A DNA stretch of 64,000 bases, from positions 7,998,001 through 8,062,000 of the forward strand of contig BSYQ01000002.1 of the NCBI GenBank assembly GCA_030272585.1. Reading direction: 5' to 3'. The translations under genes were made by a program, and so were the position numbers. The notes under the pieces were generated by a model that saw only the letters and a list, made by a program, of their open reading frames with translations, ran no database searches and was not told the DNA's origin. This document shows, one piece after another, positions 1-10,810 of the stretch. This DNA is from Bryopsis sp. KO-2023. Its lineage: Eukaryota > Chlorophyta > Ulvophyceae > Bryopsidales > Bryopsidaceae. Numbering within the stretch: position 1 is the stretch's first letter; every line of letters starts with the position of its first letter.

Positions 1-99
1 TAGTGAAATTGCAGGTGCGCATTCAATGATTTGAACAAAGAGTGTGTGTGTGTTGGGGGGGGGGGGGACTGAGGCGTTCAATTCAAAATTTCCACACTG

Positions 100-920
100 G
101 ATGATTTCTTTTGGGAGGTGAAGTTTATGGTGGGAAGATTGATCAGGTCAATCCAGGCTACACCAGGTTTTTTTTTTTTTTTTCTGATTTCATGGATATT
201 TTTTCCTTTCTATTTTTGGTTTCAAGAAGGTAAAAAAAGAATCGAGAAATTCAGACAACCAATCATTCCATTCAGGTAAAGAGTGGCATTTTGGTTTCAT
301 TCTGGATTGCTTACCTCATGCATACACATCGATAATGCATTGCACCCCTTCCATCTCCAGAACAGGGGTGTGTGTGTCAGACATGGCCTCCACTGATATT
401 TTCACCACATATGGAAATACTGGTTGGCTAGTGAATTTTGACCACATGGAAATGTTGGATGGCTCGCTCATTTTCACCACATGTTGAAACAAACGCAAAT
501 GTTGGCTGGCTGGTTTCTAGCGCCCCACACAACCTGTGATTCGAAGCTGAGAATGTTAAAAAGTAATTTCCACCACCTGCAGGCAGTGCTTGCTGGACAT
601 AAAAGTGTGAACTAAAAAAGGGAAAAGAAGATACTGAACAGGGGGTGTCGAACTTCTTAAAAGACAAATAAAAAAGAAAAAGAAAGTATTATATCTATGT
701 ATTGAATTGAATGGAACTTAAAAAAACTAAATAAAATGAGATGAATAAATGCATGCAATTGTTTTGAGAACAGCACCTGTACCATTACAAAGACAATATA
801 TCTTCCAGAATCTCTATGAAAAAGAGGGTTGAAAAAATAAAAAAGTAATCAAGGCGAACAGAAAGCAACAGACTATTCTCTCCTTTTTTTTCCCGAGGTA
901 AAAGAAAAGATATAATTAAA
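100..920. repeat. Dispersed repeat family C, copy 1
   Basis: This stretch is repeated in diverged form at 30870-31405, 42940-43275 and 63745-64000. Shared landmarks are a block reading like 'cctccactgatattttcaccacatatggaaat', a 'gttggctggctggttt' run, and a 'gggggtgt(c/t)(g/a)aacttctt' tail followed by an A-rich zone with 'ccgaggtaaaagaaaag'. No open frame of note, no terminal inverted repeats and no tRNA promoter boxes are visible, so the class is unknown. Ends are approximate because all copies are diverged. Confidence 0.6.
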
Positions 921-1899
921 AAAAAAGAAAGACACACAATGAAAAAGAAAAAAAGAAAACTTTTTATCAAAGCAACACAAGGGAATTGAACCCCTACTGT
1001 CCCCATCGTCCACCTAATTATCTCAAATATAATCAAATTCTAAAAATAGTTTTTGAAATGTAGGTCAGTTGCTTGAGCCTGTGGGTACGAACAGTCGCTG
1101 AAATGCATCTTTATTTTTACAAAAAAGGAATTATTGTTTCAGAATTAAACTAGAAAAAAAAAAGAGAAAACATCTGCGAGAAGCAAAAGTTTTCTTATTC
1201 ACTTTTTTTTTTTTTATCTTGGAAGAAAACACCACTGATGAAAAATATCCTCACAGCATTTTTCATCATTCAGAGGGTGTTTTTTTTGGGGGGGGGGGAT
1301 TTATTTCCACTATTTTTTCATTTTCTCCCTGAAAAACAAAAACGAAGCAGGAAAAAAACACGTCCAAACAGAATCGCAGCGTACCGTTGTTTTCTTCTAC
1401 AACAAATCATCGCTCTCGCAGAAAAACTGCTGGTCGACCCTTGTCTCGACGATTTCGCTCCTTCCAGATTATAGTCCCTCGTTTCGCCAGAGTTCAAAAA
1501 GACGGGGTTAAAATAAATGCCGCGCTTCTTTTCTACGACTCAGAAGGACAGAAGGGTGAAAAAAAAAAAAAACCGTCGAAACAGGAAAGAGAGCTTCTTT
1601 CCAGTTGGTGGGATGGGAAAACTGAAAATCATTTCCTTGATTGAAAAAAAAAGAAACATCTTCGTTGGTGTGAGAAAGATCTAGAAAAATGTTACGTAAT
1701 GATCGAGGGAAGCTTTCATCGCACAAATCCACAAACACTTGGGTCGAAAGAAGTCGGTCGAGTGGCTGCGCCGAGAAGAACTTGTTGCATATAAGACAAC
1801 CGCACGATTCGCTCGACGCCAGCTATTTTTGCTTCTCGCTTTTATCGCTTCCAGGGAACACGCCGGGCAGGAGCCGAAGACGGTTCGAGAAGGTGTGAG
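921..1899. other. AT-rich intergenic stretch, no gene seen
   Basis: Long homopurine and homopyrimidine runs dominate, for example 'aaaaaaaagaaagacacac' near 917. The short frames here are low in complexity and end at such runs. I see no gene, no repeat ends and no RNA structure that I can support. Confidence 0.5.
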
Positions 1900-2225
1900 G
1901 GGGCTGGGTGACATTACAGGTTTGGTGTCTGGACTGGGGCGTCTCGGGGGGGTCTCCGGGACTTTCCGTTTTTGCGCCTACTCTCTGGCGTTTTCCTCGT
2001 GATATTTTGCTACACATGGGGTAGGAGGGGAACCTTTTTTCTTCTCGTTTGCTGCTGATGGGTTACCCCACAGCTCTTTTTCCGCTTGAGCGCGCGCTGG
2101 TAAGGCAATGAAAATCTCGTTTGGGAGACCGTCGATTTTTGGAGCGCAGAGTGGCTACTCCCGCAAGATATTATGCATTGATTGATCAATCGGTTTTTTT
2201 TTTTAAACTGAAGGGGGACGCAACC
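1900..2225 (+). promoter_or_regulatory. Duplicated upstream region of F-box/WD40 gene
   Basis: This 5' flank is clearly related to 55337-55674, which precedes the paralog at 55675. Both begin with 'gtgagggggctg', share 'cgtctcggg', 'ctcgtgatat' and 'tttttggagcgcaga.tggct', then a 'gattgatcaatcg' motif, a T-run, and 'gaaggggg.cgcaaccatg' directly before the start codon. Conservation across both copies marks a segmental duplication and probably includes the promoter and 5' UTR. No TATA box can be assigned with confidence. Confidence 0.55.
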
Positions 2226-3272
2226 ATGAGCGACTATATCCCGGTCGAATGGGACTTGCCCTGGCACATCCTTGTCGATATTCTTGAACGGATTCCTGTT
2301 GAATCGCTTGCCAGATGCTCCTGTGTCGCCGCATTTTGGCGAGAAGCTACCAAGAATGAACCGTCCTTAAAAAGGAAAATCGGCTTGGAGCGTGCGTGGT
2401 TACATGACCCAATAGAGCCCGTTATTCACAACGACGAAAATGATTTTTCAATACATTGTTGTGCCATGATGAAGAATTTGATTGCCTTGGGTGGACATGA
2501 AAGGTTCAAGGTGTTTGACTTCCATCGAAAAGAAATTGTTTATGATCGTGAGGTTAGCTCTGTGGATGGTCTTTCTTTCATGGATGGGATGCTTGTGATC
2601 GGGGGTAGCGGTCACTTGAGTGGATGGGATATATCCACATGGAGAAATCTCTTCTACATTCCAATTTTCGATTCGATAATCTGGGCTATAGCGGACCTTG
2701 GCGACAACGTGGCCCTTGGGAATGAAGCCGGGGATCTTCAAATTTGGAGAAAAGGGGTCTGGGAGCTGGTTGGATCCCTTCAAGGTCACAAAGAGGATGT
2801 GAATTTTCTCTTGCCCCAACCAGGCAACCTCTTGATCAGTGGGTCGGATGATGAGACAATTCGAGTATGGAACTTGGTTGATAATGTTTGCCTTAGTGTG
2901 ATTCATGGACAGAAACGGGGAGCATCTTGCATAGATGTGTCCGATGGACTCATCTTTTGTGGTGCGTGTGACGGTAACATTCGTTCGTGGGAATGCGAAA
3001 GTGGTCAGCACGTGCAAACCTTTCGAGGTCACACAGATATCGTTCAGTCCGTCAATATTAAAGGAGGTCGGATGTTCACGGGATCTTTCGATGAAACAGT
3101 CAAAATTTGGGATAGAATGAAGGGGGAGTGTGTGCGAAGTTTTGATTGTTCGCACATCCTAGACCAATCTGTCTTGCAAAGGGTGGACGTGTTATTGGTC
3201 GATGATGAAAAGTTGGTGGCCGTTGGTGGTCTTGGGGAGATTTTGGAATGGGATTTTTCGAAGGGGGTGTAG
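2226..3272 (+). CDS. F-box/WD40 repeat protein (copy 1)
   Basis: A 348-aa protein. Residues about 6-48 form an F-box (WDLPWHILVDILERIP, then LARCSCVAAFWREATK). Residues about 75-348 form WD40 blades with recurring 'SGSDDETIRVWN' and 'TGSFDETVKIWD' type strands and 'GH' turns, enough for one beta-propeller. F-box/WD40 proteins are substrate receptors of SCF ubiquitin ligases: the F-box binds Skp1 and the propeller binds the target. The open frame extends 35 codons upstream, but I chose the ATG at 2226 because the paralogs at 44106 and 55675 start with the same MSD...W(D/E)LP motif. There is no intron. The closest relative in the window is 55675-56724. The substrate is unknown. Confidence 0.88.
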   Translation: MSDYIPVEWDLPWHILVDILERIPVESLARCSCVAAFWREATKNEPSLKRKIGLERAWLHDPIEPVIHNDENDFSIHCCAMMKNLIALGGHERFKVFDFHRKEIVYDREVSSVDGLSFMDGMLVIGGSGHLSGWDISTWRNLFYIPIFDSIIWAIADLGDNVALGNEAGDLQIWRKGVWELVGSLQGHKEDVNFLLPQPGNLLISGSDDETIRVWNLVDNVCLSVIHGQKRGASCIDVSDGLIFCGACDGNIRSWECESGQHVQTFRGHTDIVQSVNIKGGRMFTGSFDETVKIWDRMKGECVRSFDCSHILDQSVLQRVDVLLVDDEKLVAVGGLGEILEWDFSKGV

Positions 3273-3481
3273 GCATACCTACTAGGCATTCTCTTGTTTT
3301 ATATTGTTATGTTCTATTGCCCGTTCAATGAAAGAGATGCGCAATTTTAAAGAGGAACGCTCTTGTGAATTTGTTTTCTCTTCTTCCCTAACATCTCATG
3401 TGTACTTGTTTTCAGTTTTTAATCTCAAATCTTTATGAATTAAGAGAACACAAGTGGTTCAATTTCTCATTTCTTAATACA

Positions 3482-3560
3482 GTCGTACCCCGATTTAGTG
3501 CCACCCCGTAACAAGCCGAAAAAGGCGGCACTAAACCGGGGTTGGCACTAATCACGGAAC
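3482..3560. repeat. Pogo/Tigger-like terminal repeat with hairpin
   Basis: A TA dinucleotide is followed by CAGTCGTACCCCGATTTAG, which resembles the CAGT...ACC(C/T)CG ends of pogo/Tigger elements that insert at TA. Positions 3489-3503 and 3527-3541 pair at 14 of 15 bases and would form a hairpin. I could not find the opposite end, so this may be a solo terminus or a fragment. The stretch 3561-3940 beyond it holds nothing I can name. Confidence 0.35.
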
Positions 3561-3936
3561 GTACGATAAGCACCCTAAAAGTAGAAATCAATCAATTAAA
3601 ACAATCAATCATCACAACCCACTGAAAAAGTAAAATTAGCCGCCACCTCCCCCTTCACGTCCAAAAAAATGAACGAGGGGACTTCCGAACGAAAGAGCGA
3701 CAAAAGAAAAAGGCTGACGGTTGCAAAGAAATCACAACTCATCGACGACGTAGAAAAGGGAGTGCTGAAAAAAGTGCTATCACCTCTAAATATTGAGTGT
3801 CCGAAAGGACTCCCGTAATATTGTCCAAGACAAAGGGAAGTGGCAGGAGGGGAGTGGTTGTTACAGCCGTCACAGGTGTTTCAGTGGTGGTGCGAAAAGT
3901 GTGAAGAGTGGTGAAACAAGTGGGGAGTTGCCAATT

Positions 3937-4770
3937 TGCTGGAGGGTTGAGCGCTGTGCTATTTACTGCGGTGACCAGAGTCATCAGGTAAATTGTTCTT
4001 CCTCACCCTCCCCTTCCCAAAAAAAAAAAAAAAAATCCACTGAAAGCCAAGACTTTTATTATTTTGTATCACCTTCATTTTGTTCACTGTTGAAAAAACA
4101 ATTCTCAAGGTCACATCGATGCCAACTCAAGAAAACTGCAAGGTCACTGAGCAAGTTTGAATTTTAGTCGATCTACGATGTAAATTCCGAAGAAATCAAG
4201 AACGGCAATTTCGCAGGTGCCATCAGCTGATGCTCTTTCCCCCCGAACAGCTAAAGGAGCATCTTTCCTTCAGTTTGGGGCCGAAAACACTGAACAAGGC
4301 CAAATGCTGTTGGTGGTAGCCTGCTGCATTCTTTGGCTGGACCCCCTGGTGGAAATTTACGAGCTATCGAATGATTCCTTGCAAAAGCTTCAAATTGCTG
4401 TGTTCCTTGTTTGGGCAGCCGTCCAAATCAGCCTGGTCAGACCTCTCATGCAGGTATGAAATCACCAATGAACACCACGGCATGTATATACAGACATAGA
4501 TATATCTGTTTTGTCGAGGTGGGTTCCTTTTTCTCCTTCTTGTCAAGCAGTCATTTTTTTTCCTTCCGGAAAGATGCCTGGAAATTCTTGAGACTTGTTT
4601 GCTATACGTGGTTTCCAGGCTTACTTCCATGGAGCCCTAGTCCAATGGTACAACCTCCGACATTTCGGAGGCACCAAAACAGACGAAGACCACATCTCGA
4701 AGCAAATCCAGATGAAAGTGATGGTCAACACCTACATCGCATGCAAAGTGGCCATCCAAGTTTTGGGACC
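3937..4770 (+). pseudogene. TMEM161-like gene fragment inside CACTA DNA
   Basis: Three exon-like blocks lie in order. The first ends at 3987 before GTAAAT and encodes AGGLSAVLFTAVTRVI. The second ends at 4453 before GTATGA and encodes LLVVACCILWLDPLVEIYEL, then VQISLVRPLMQ. The third starts at 4619 after TTTCCAG and encodes AYFHGALVQWYN, then HISKQIQMKVMVNTYIACKV. From memory, the order and the RPLMQAY...LQ-type pattern resemble the C-terminal half of TMEM161 (human: RSHLQAYLN...ELQKMVARVFYYLCVI). TMEM161 is a multi-pass membrane protein of poorly known function. Both the N-terminal and C-terminal parts are missing, so I call it a captured, non-functional fragment. Confidence 0.45.
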
Positions 4771-5340
4771 CAGTTTCCAGTTTTTTTTGTGGATTCCATT
4801 TTGATTTTTTTCATTTTATTTTTATTATTATTATTATTTTTGATTAAATTTAATTAATGTAAATAAATTGATATGGAAATTATCCCCAGATGGGGGGCTT
4901 GCAGGTCCGACTCCTGGTGGTTTCAAAATATGACAAATTTGTGAATTGTGAGTATTTTTGTACATTATTTCATAATTCCATCGCAATGAAATTGCTCTTC
5001 GTACGATATGTGAAACCGTGTGTTTCGATGTCGCACTACAAAAACCGTGTTTTCTTTCCCAAATCGTGTATGCACATACACGGTTTTCGAAACCGTGTAT
5101 GTTGCCATGGCACACTCAAAAACCGTGTTTTCTTTCCCAAATCGTGTATGCAGATACACGGTTTTCAAAATCGTGTATGCGAGCGTTCCGGACGTCACAA
5201 ACCGTGTATGTTGCCATGGCACACTCAAAAACCGTGTTTTCTTTCCCAAAACGTGTATGCTCCTGGGACACGAAACCCTAGCAAACCGTGTAGTTTCAGT
5301 ACTTAAAAAACCGTGTATTTCGGCCGTTTTTTTACTAGTG
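3941..5340 (+). mobile_element. CACTA-family right-end fragment
   Basis: This segment is the inverted counterpart of about 48860-50390 in the complete CACTA element. It ends at 5340 with the same terminus (GGCCGTTTTTTTACTAGTG) and carries the same subterminal ACACGGTTT-type array (about 5010-5335). The homology stops abruptly near 3941, so the left part and its terminus are missing or replaced. It holds the same captured TMEM161-like exons as the full element. No transposase frame is visible. Confidence 0.75.
5010..5335. repeat. Subterminal AAACCGTGTA array
   Basis: At least ten copies of AAACCGTGTA or its complement occur, mixed with larger units of about 90 bp that contain 'ttctttcccaaa.cgtgtatgc' and 'gttgccatggcacactcaaaaaccgtg'. 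Such arrays near the ends are typical of CACTA transposons, where they bind the element's own proteins. Open frames here are by-products of the repetition. Confidence 0.7.
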
Positions 5341-6683
5341 GAAGTGGGAAACAAATTGAAGGAAAGTATTGGAATTTTAATGTGATTGTAAACCTCCCCT
5401 GGCTCTTTTCTTTTCCTTTTTTTCTTTTTCGGGGGGGGGGAGGGGTATTTTGGACTTCTGAATATCGGAAACTTTAAACACATTAAACAGTAGTAAGAAG
5501 AAAAGCTCCACTATGGGGTGGTGCCCAAGAGTGGAGGGACCACCTGCTCTGAATTCTGTTCTTAAGTGGGCACCTTTTTAGATCAGGCAACGCTATTTTA
5601 ATATTTTCAGCTTGTGGGTTGGGTAGTAAAATGTGAAGAATGCCCCGGATGTAGAGGGAGTCGCGGCTTTTTGGCCAAAAAAAACCCAGTGGTTATCAGC
5701 CAGCCTGCACGATTTCGATCATGTGGTAAAATGTCAGTGCCGGCCGACCCCAGGTGGCTGTCTGGGTGAAAAAAAAGGCTTCGAAGAACGCTGCATACTG
5801 TCACCAGAACGCACCTGGAAACATTCAAATGTTAATTACATGATCGCATGGTCGTCCCGGCGTTTCGGATTCGCGTTAAAAAACTGCCGTGTCATGTCAT
5901 GTATTCGTGTACCTTCCCTGTTTTTTTCCCTTATTGTTTGTTGCTTGTGTTTCAAATCTCCGTTTCTTAGGGGTCAGGCCTGCCATCATATCCGTCAAAC
6001 GCTTTCGGGTTTCGGGATTCGGCCAGCAAGGTTCGGTGAACTTCCGGACACAAAATACGCCCACCAAACAGATAGATGAAGTTCAAGGGTACAAAGCTCC
6101 AGGATGGACCTGAACTTGGAGTAGCTTCTTCACCTTGACACACGCATCACGGCTTTGGTTAGTGAAGGGCTTGACTTGACCCTCAGAGGTAGCAACAAGG
6201 TTAAAAAAGGACAACGAGCAAGAAGTCTGCAAAAAACAGCTCGGCAATCAGCGGCAAAACAAGCAGAGTGTGGGAGAAAAAAGCTTTTGCCTATTTTTCC
6301 GCTCAGCCATGGTCCCCTTACCACGGATGGCTAAGGCGTCGATTGGAAGGAGGGTTACCTGAAATGACTCTTACTGCATTGGCACAAACATCTTCATGGA
6401 CGACAGGGTAAAGAGAAAAGTCCCACGAAACAAGCTCAACGATGGGGAGGAACTCATCATGAAAAGGCGAACGATCGAAGCTGCAATAGGTACCCTTGTC
6501 GTCAAGGAAGGAACCCTGCAAGTGCACTCCCCACGTGGGGAGTACTTTTTTTCCGATGCAAGTTGGGGTTCGAGGGCTTTCTGTTGGGTGAAACTCGACC
6601 GGAATTTGCACATGTAGCCCCTAACAATGGGGAAGGCATCCTAAACGCCCTGAAATTCTGCCAACTCTTTTCGCTCTGATTGT
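5341..6683. other. Intergenic stretch, no confident gene
   Basis: Small frames such as 6396-6617 (73 aa, beginning MDDRVKRKVPRNKL) are open but show no family I recognise and no splice context I trust. A G-rich run lies near 5433. Otherwise I see nothing here. Confidence 0.4.
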
Positions 6684-6998
6684 TTGGCGACAGCCACCAT
6701 CGAGAAACCCAGGATTGCGTGGGACCTCCCAGAAGAGCTCCTTCATCAAATTTTCGCCCCATTTCGACGCATAGATCTAGCAAGGTGCTCTTGTGTTGCG
6801 AAGGATTGGAATGCGGCAAGGAGGACGGTCGATATCCTGGAGGTTCATCGGGTCGTGTCAGATTTAGATTCCGAAGAGTGGGCGCCAGAGATCGCGACGC
6901 TGGTGCTTTGTCTGATCGATAGGCGCTGGTCCTTCAGTGGACAAACCGAGAAAATCCAGAAACCAGCTGTAGAGGTGAAGGAATCGATTCAAGATTGA
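6684..6998 (+). pseudogene. F-box-only fragment of the F-box/WD40 family
   Basis: A 104-aa frame. Residues 10-50 are an F-box (AWDLPEELLHQIF, then LARCSCVAKDWNAARR) close to the window's other family members. The following residues do not match their linker, and no WD40 blades follow within the next kilobase; the frame ends at 6998. It is probably a 5' remnant of a family member, although a short free-standing F-box protein cannot be excluded. DNA from 7000 to 7480 contains only short broken frames. Confidence 0.55.
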
Positions 6999-7488
6999 CC
7001 GCTAAGCGTATAAAGCACCTTGCAAAAACCGGGAGCCAGCACGATGGCCAGGCCCAGCAAACGCTGCCTGAAAAACAAATGCAAGGTGTGGAGAAGTGGG
7101 CGACAATCGACTGTGAATTTTCAGTGAAATTGAGTCATCGGAGGAAAGACCCTTCATGACGGACACACTGTATGTGGACCTAGAAGGCATGAAAGAGAGG
7201 GCACCCATTGAAAGAGCAAGGATCAATCGAGTTCTGTGGAAGTCCCTGCATAAAATCTCACGTGGAGAATGAGGGATTATTAAAAGAGATGTCGGTGCAA
7301 TAGCTGCAGATTTTCCTTGAGAAAAAAATCAGAGACCCGAATATATCCACAATATATTGGCCTTGGCAATTCTTGTGGCCAAAATGCGTATGTTCATTTT
7401 AAGATCGAAGATGTAGGTTTGGCTGTGGGGTGATGGTCGCTTTTTGTAATATGGAATACAAGTAAATGTGAATACTCTCTCTTGGAAG

Positions 7489-8334
7489 CAGTGATTTTCC
7501 TAAGCACTCAGAGCTTCAAGCCACTTGGCTTTTTTCTACTCTTTTTGATTTTTTTTTCCGCCACGTTGTGGCGTTAAGGGGCTTTTTGATTTTTTTTTTC
7601 AAGCCAATGTGGCGTTATGCTTGGTCTCCTGGCTTTTTTTACTTTTTCTGCAATACTATTCTATAAAGTCTTAAAAAAACAGTTTTTGGACGTATGCCCA
7701 AAATATTCCATCTAGAAAATCTCCTCAAGAGCCCCACCGCATTTTGGGGGGTCAAAATGAGGCGTGCCTCGCTACATCCGCTCGAAAATCACGTAAATTT
7801 GCTACATATTTGCGACGATAGTCGCGATTCCCTCGCACGAATCGTGGGCTGCGGTGGAGATGCTCTTACTGTTGCTAATTCATCAGAACAATGTCCTCAC
7901 AAACGATAGTGATAGCCACCACCAGCAGCGCAACCCACTTCTGCCGGGCTGTATTTCTAAGTGTGATGTGGTACAACATGCAGCGCGTCACACTGCGAAA
8001 CAGGGAGTTCTGATGCACCAAACCAAGCCAAACCAAAAATTACATACGCAGAAGCCTACTAGTTCTGATGCAATCCTGTGCGCAGGTGTTATCGATCACC
8101 TTTGAAGGGTATCTGGCGATTCGACTTTATTTCCGATATTTTTTTCTGGCCACAATGGCGATTTCAGCGATTTCTCGTGTTTTTCGACGGCCACTGAGTG
8201 GCATATTGGCTTCACCAATTGTCTGAAATAGTGGCGTATTGCACGTTTTTTTGTTCAATATATTCCGCCACATTTGGCCCAATTTTGTTTTTTTCCGCCA
8301 CATTGGCGGCTAAACGCCACTAAAAAAAACCCTG
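7489..8334. mobile_element. hAT-like non-autonomous element, uninterrupted copy
   Basis: This 846-bp element is flanked by an 8-bp direct repeat, CTTGGAAG (7481-7488 and 8335-8342), as hAT transposons produce. Its ends are CAGTGATTTTCC... and ...AAAAACCCTG (CAGGGTTTTT on the other strand), hAT-like short and imperfect termini. The interior is rich in 'ccgccac.ttg.ggcg' hairpin-forming motifs and encodes no transposase, so it depends on a helper. The same element occurs at 15333-26816, where a Gypsy element has landed in it; this copy shows the empty site (7935-7945, ccacttctgccgggc). Confidence 0.85.
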
Positions 8335-8689
8335 CTTGGAAGAACAAAAAAGAAGAGGGAGGAAAGAAAAATTAAAAGTTCTTGATCCTCTCAGACATCT
8401 AGACCTTTTAAAAGGTGCTTGATATGTCCGGAAACAAAAAGGACAGCACCACGAAAAGAGATCACACCATCGCTACCTAGGTCTAGAAATATGACCGTTC
8501 ATCTGCTCCTCAGTAAGTAATTCGATCGAGTGAAGGCCCTGCCAAGCAGCTGAAACCCTCAAACAAGAAGAAAAAGGTTTTCAACCCAGATGAAGCGCAC
8601 CCAATACGGTTTCGTGCATCGTCTTTCTAAAGAACTTTTTTTGAATTGTACTAACAGTAGCCCAATCGTTTCTGGACTGTCGACAGTCC
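8335..8689. other. Intergenic, nothing recognised
   Basis: Between the hAT-like element and the next repeat I see no credible frame or repeat boundary. Confidence 0.4.
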
Positions 8690-9330
8690 AAGCTGTTTCC
8701 CAACAAACGAGACTTTGTTGGGAAACCAAGTGGGGTGGTGCAACTTCTAACAGAACCATGAACATTCAGGATTCAACAAACACGCACGCACACAAGAGCA
8801 CCGAAAACAACAGCAGTTTTTTTTCCCCAACATGCATGAAAACCCCCCCAAAAAAGATAAAAGTAAAATAAAAAACAAAACCCCGCCGGCGGTTTCAGCA
8901 CCGGCGGCTACGACCTCCTTGGCGCATCTGATCATCCCTGCCAGTTCGAGAGTGAAGGTTCGAGCCCGGGACCTGGTGGCCAGGGATCCTCTAGCAGATC
9001 CCCTTGACCAGCGGGCGAACGATGACACGCAGCGATGTCGCACTCAAGTACCTCCCTCCCCAAGGATGATTCACCCAACCGCCAGAAACTCGAGCGGTGC
9101 GGGCGTCGAGCGGCTCTCCGACGTCTTCGAAGGCGTCCCCGCTCCAAACCAGCTGAATCCAAATTGCTGTCCTCGCGATGCTCACGCGTGGTGGTGACCA
9201 AAGCCACCAAAGAGTCAGGTGGGGGAGAGTGTGTGGAGCTGTTGTGTGGGGGACAGGAAAACGCTTTCCTGTTCTGGAGAAGCTGGATCGAGGTCTCACG
9301 GTTTGGGTATGCAACCAAACGCACCAACGG
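8690..9330 (-). repeat. tRNA-derived SINE-like repeat, copy A
   Basis: On the minus strand about 8950-9025 contain RNA polymerase III promoter-like boxes: an A-box-like TGGTCAAGGGG and, about 40 bases on, a B-box-like GGCTCGAACC. These are followed by a conserved body with 'ggaggtcgtagccgccggtgctgaaaccgcc' and 'ttttcatgcatgttgggga', ending near 'cacttggtttcccaacaaa'. The unit extends upstream of the boxes through 'cctgactctttggtggct...acgcgtgagcatcgcgagga' to 'ttgcatacccaaaccgtgag'. Related copies lie at 27850-28395, 59190-59830 and 62815-63565. Confidence 0.6.
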
Positions 9331-10384
9331 GTGCCATGGTTTCGGCGCAGCGCGCCTGAGCTTGTGATTCCGGGAAGAATCTCAATATTTTTCGTGGAAC
9401 GAATCCAATAGTTTTCAATTGGGGAGGGGTCTGTCTTTCTTTTGGATTTTCATCCATGTCGGCTGATTTTGTTTGGTCGGGGGATGTCCCTGTGGTTGGG
9501 GGATTTTCATGCATGTTGGTGGTCGGCCTTGATTGGTGGCTTGTTGCAACCTGTGGCCGGTTTAAGATTCTTGGGTTTTCTGCAGTCCACCAATTTAACC
9601 ATCACCGATTCCTTTATTTTTTGTTTTTTCTACCCAGGGCGGAAAACACTGGCAGAATCAGGCTCGTGGGCTACATGGGGAAGAAAGAAAAGAGTTACAC
9701 ATGTGGGGGAATTCACAACAAAAACATCATTGTCCATGTGTGTGGGTTCTTATTATTAAAACCCACTGGCTGCATTAGGCACCAGTGACTCTGCTGAGTT
9801 CGGGCTCCTTTTCATTTTGTTTTGAAAGGTTTCTTTTAGTCATCCCTGTTTTGTTCCAGGGTCCAACCGAAATATGTAAAGTGAAATCCCTTGCAAGGAT
9901 AAATAATCCAGAAAACCGGATTTCAAGTGAAAAAAGAAAGTCAACCCCAAAAGAAATCTCTGCATTTTTTTTTCCCAATATATCAACGAAGCTATTTTTT
10001 TCTCTTTGTATGAAACATTCTTTTTCCCTCACCTTGTTCTAAATGATAGTATCTAGAATGGTGGAAAACAGTCCGATGTGTCGACCCCTCTCCACAGCCC
10101 AATGCAGAATCCTGAACAATTTTGAATAGAAAATATTCTGAGAACTTTCCATTGCAGGACTAGCTGTTGATTATTTGTGGGTCACTGCCCCCCCCCAAAA
10201 AAGAGAATTAGGCGATGCTTTTCTGCAATTGTTTTTGCTCATTGTCCCCCCATCCAAAAGGAAGCCTTCCCTCTACAGGCCTGGCTTATCTTTTCTTGCT
10301 TATCTTTTTCCTTTTGTTAAGCAGATGAGTGGGTGGAAACTAACCTGACCTAGCAAGCCACTCTGGGTATTCCTGATCTCCAGT
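9331..10384. other. Intergenic stretch, no gene seen
   Basis: Short open frames on both strands show no family resemblance. A C-rich run lies near 10190. No repeat boundary could be drawn. Confidence 0.4.
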
Positions 10385-10590
10385 TGAGACAGGGCTCCTG
10401 TTGTTGCTGTCCCACGCTAAGGGCAGCCCGTAGCATTGGAGAGTCCAGTTGATTTCTTCTTTTCGTTTCTTTGCAATTCGCCCCCATCATCTGGAACTAA
10501 AAGAACATGTCCAGGTCCCCACTACCTGATTTTTTAAGACTTAGAAAAACGAAATTCAAATCGACCTCAAGTTCAGGATTTGCAGGATTT
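10385..10590 (+). repeat. Dispersed repeat family D, copy 1
   Basis: Shared landmarks are 'ggctcctgttg.tgc', 'cgtttctttgcaat.c.cccccatcat', 'acatgtcc.ggtccccactacctg' and 'aa.tcgacctcaagt'. Related stretches are at 30595-30770 and 46235-46430. The other two copies lie next to family C sequence, so C and D may be parts of one larger element. Confidence 0.5.
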
Positions 10591-10674
10591 GCCAAGAATT
10601 CTATTCTATTCTATTCTGGAGCTTTCTATCTTGATATTTGGGGGACGCATGTGCGTCTCCCAAATATATACCAC

Positions 10675-10810
10675 AGCCGTTTGGTTGCATACCCAAACCG
10701 TGAGAACTCGAGCGAGCTTCTCCAGAACAGGAAAGCGAGCGTTTTCCTATCCCCCACATAACGGCTCCTCACACTCTCACCCACCCGACTCTTTGTTGGG
10801 GGGATTTTTT
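10675..10810 (+). repeat. Partial copy of the SINE-like repeat (5' part)
   Basis: The stretch from 'tttggttgcatacccaaaccgtgag' through 'ccacataacggctcctcacactctcacccacccgactctttg' matches the upstream part of the repeats at 8690-9330 and 27850-28395. The tRNA-like boxes and tail are absent here. Confidence 0.55.

Noticed and set aside
4890-5483. Open frames of 121-172 aa across the ACACGGTTT arrays (also 48785-49421 and 52042-52464)
   Set aside because: All three copies are non-coding subterminal repeats; the frames exist on both strands and follow the repeat period.
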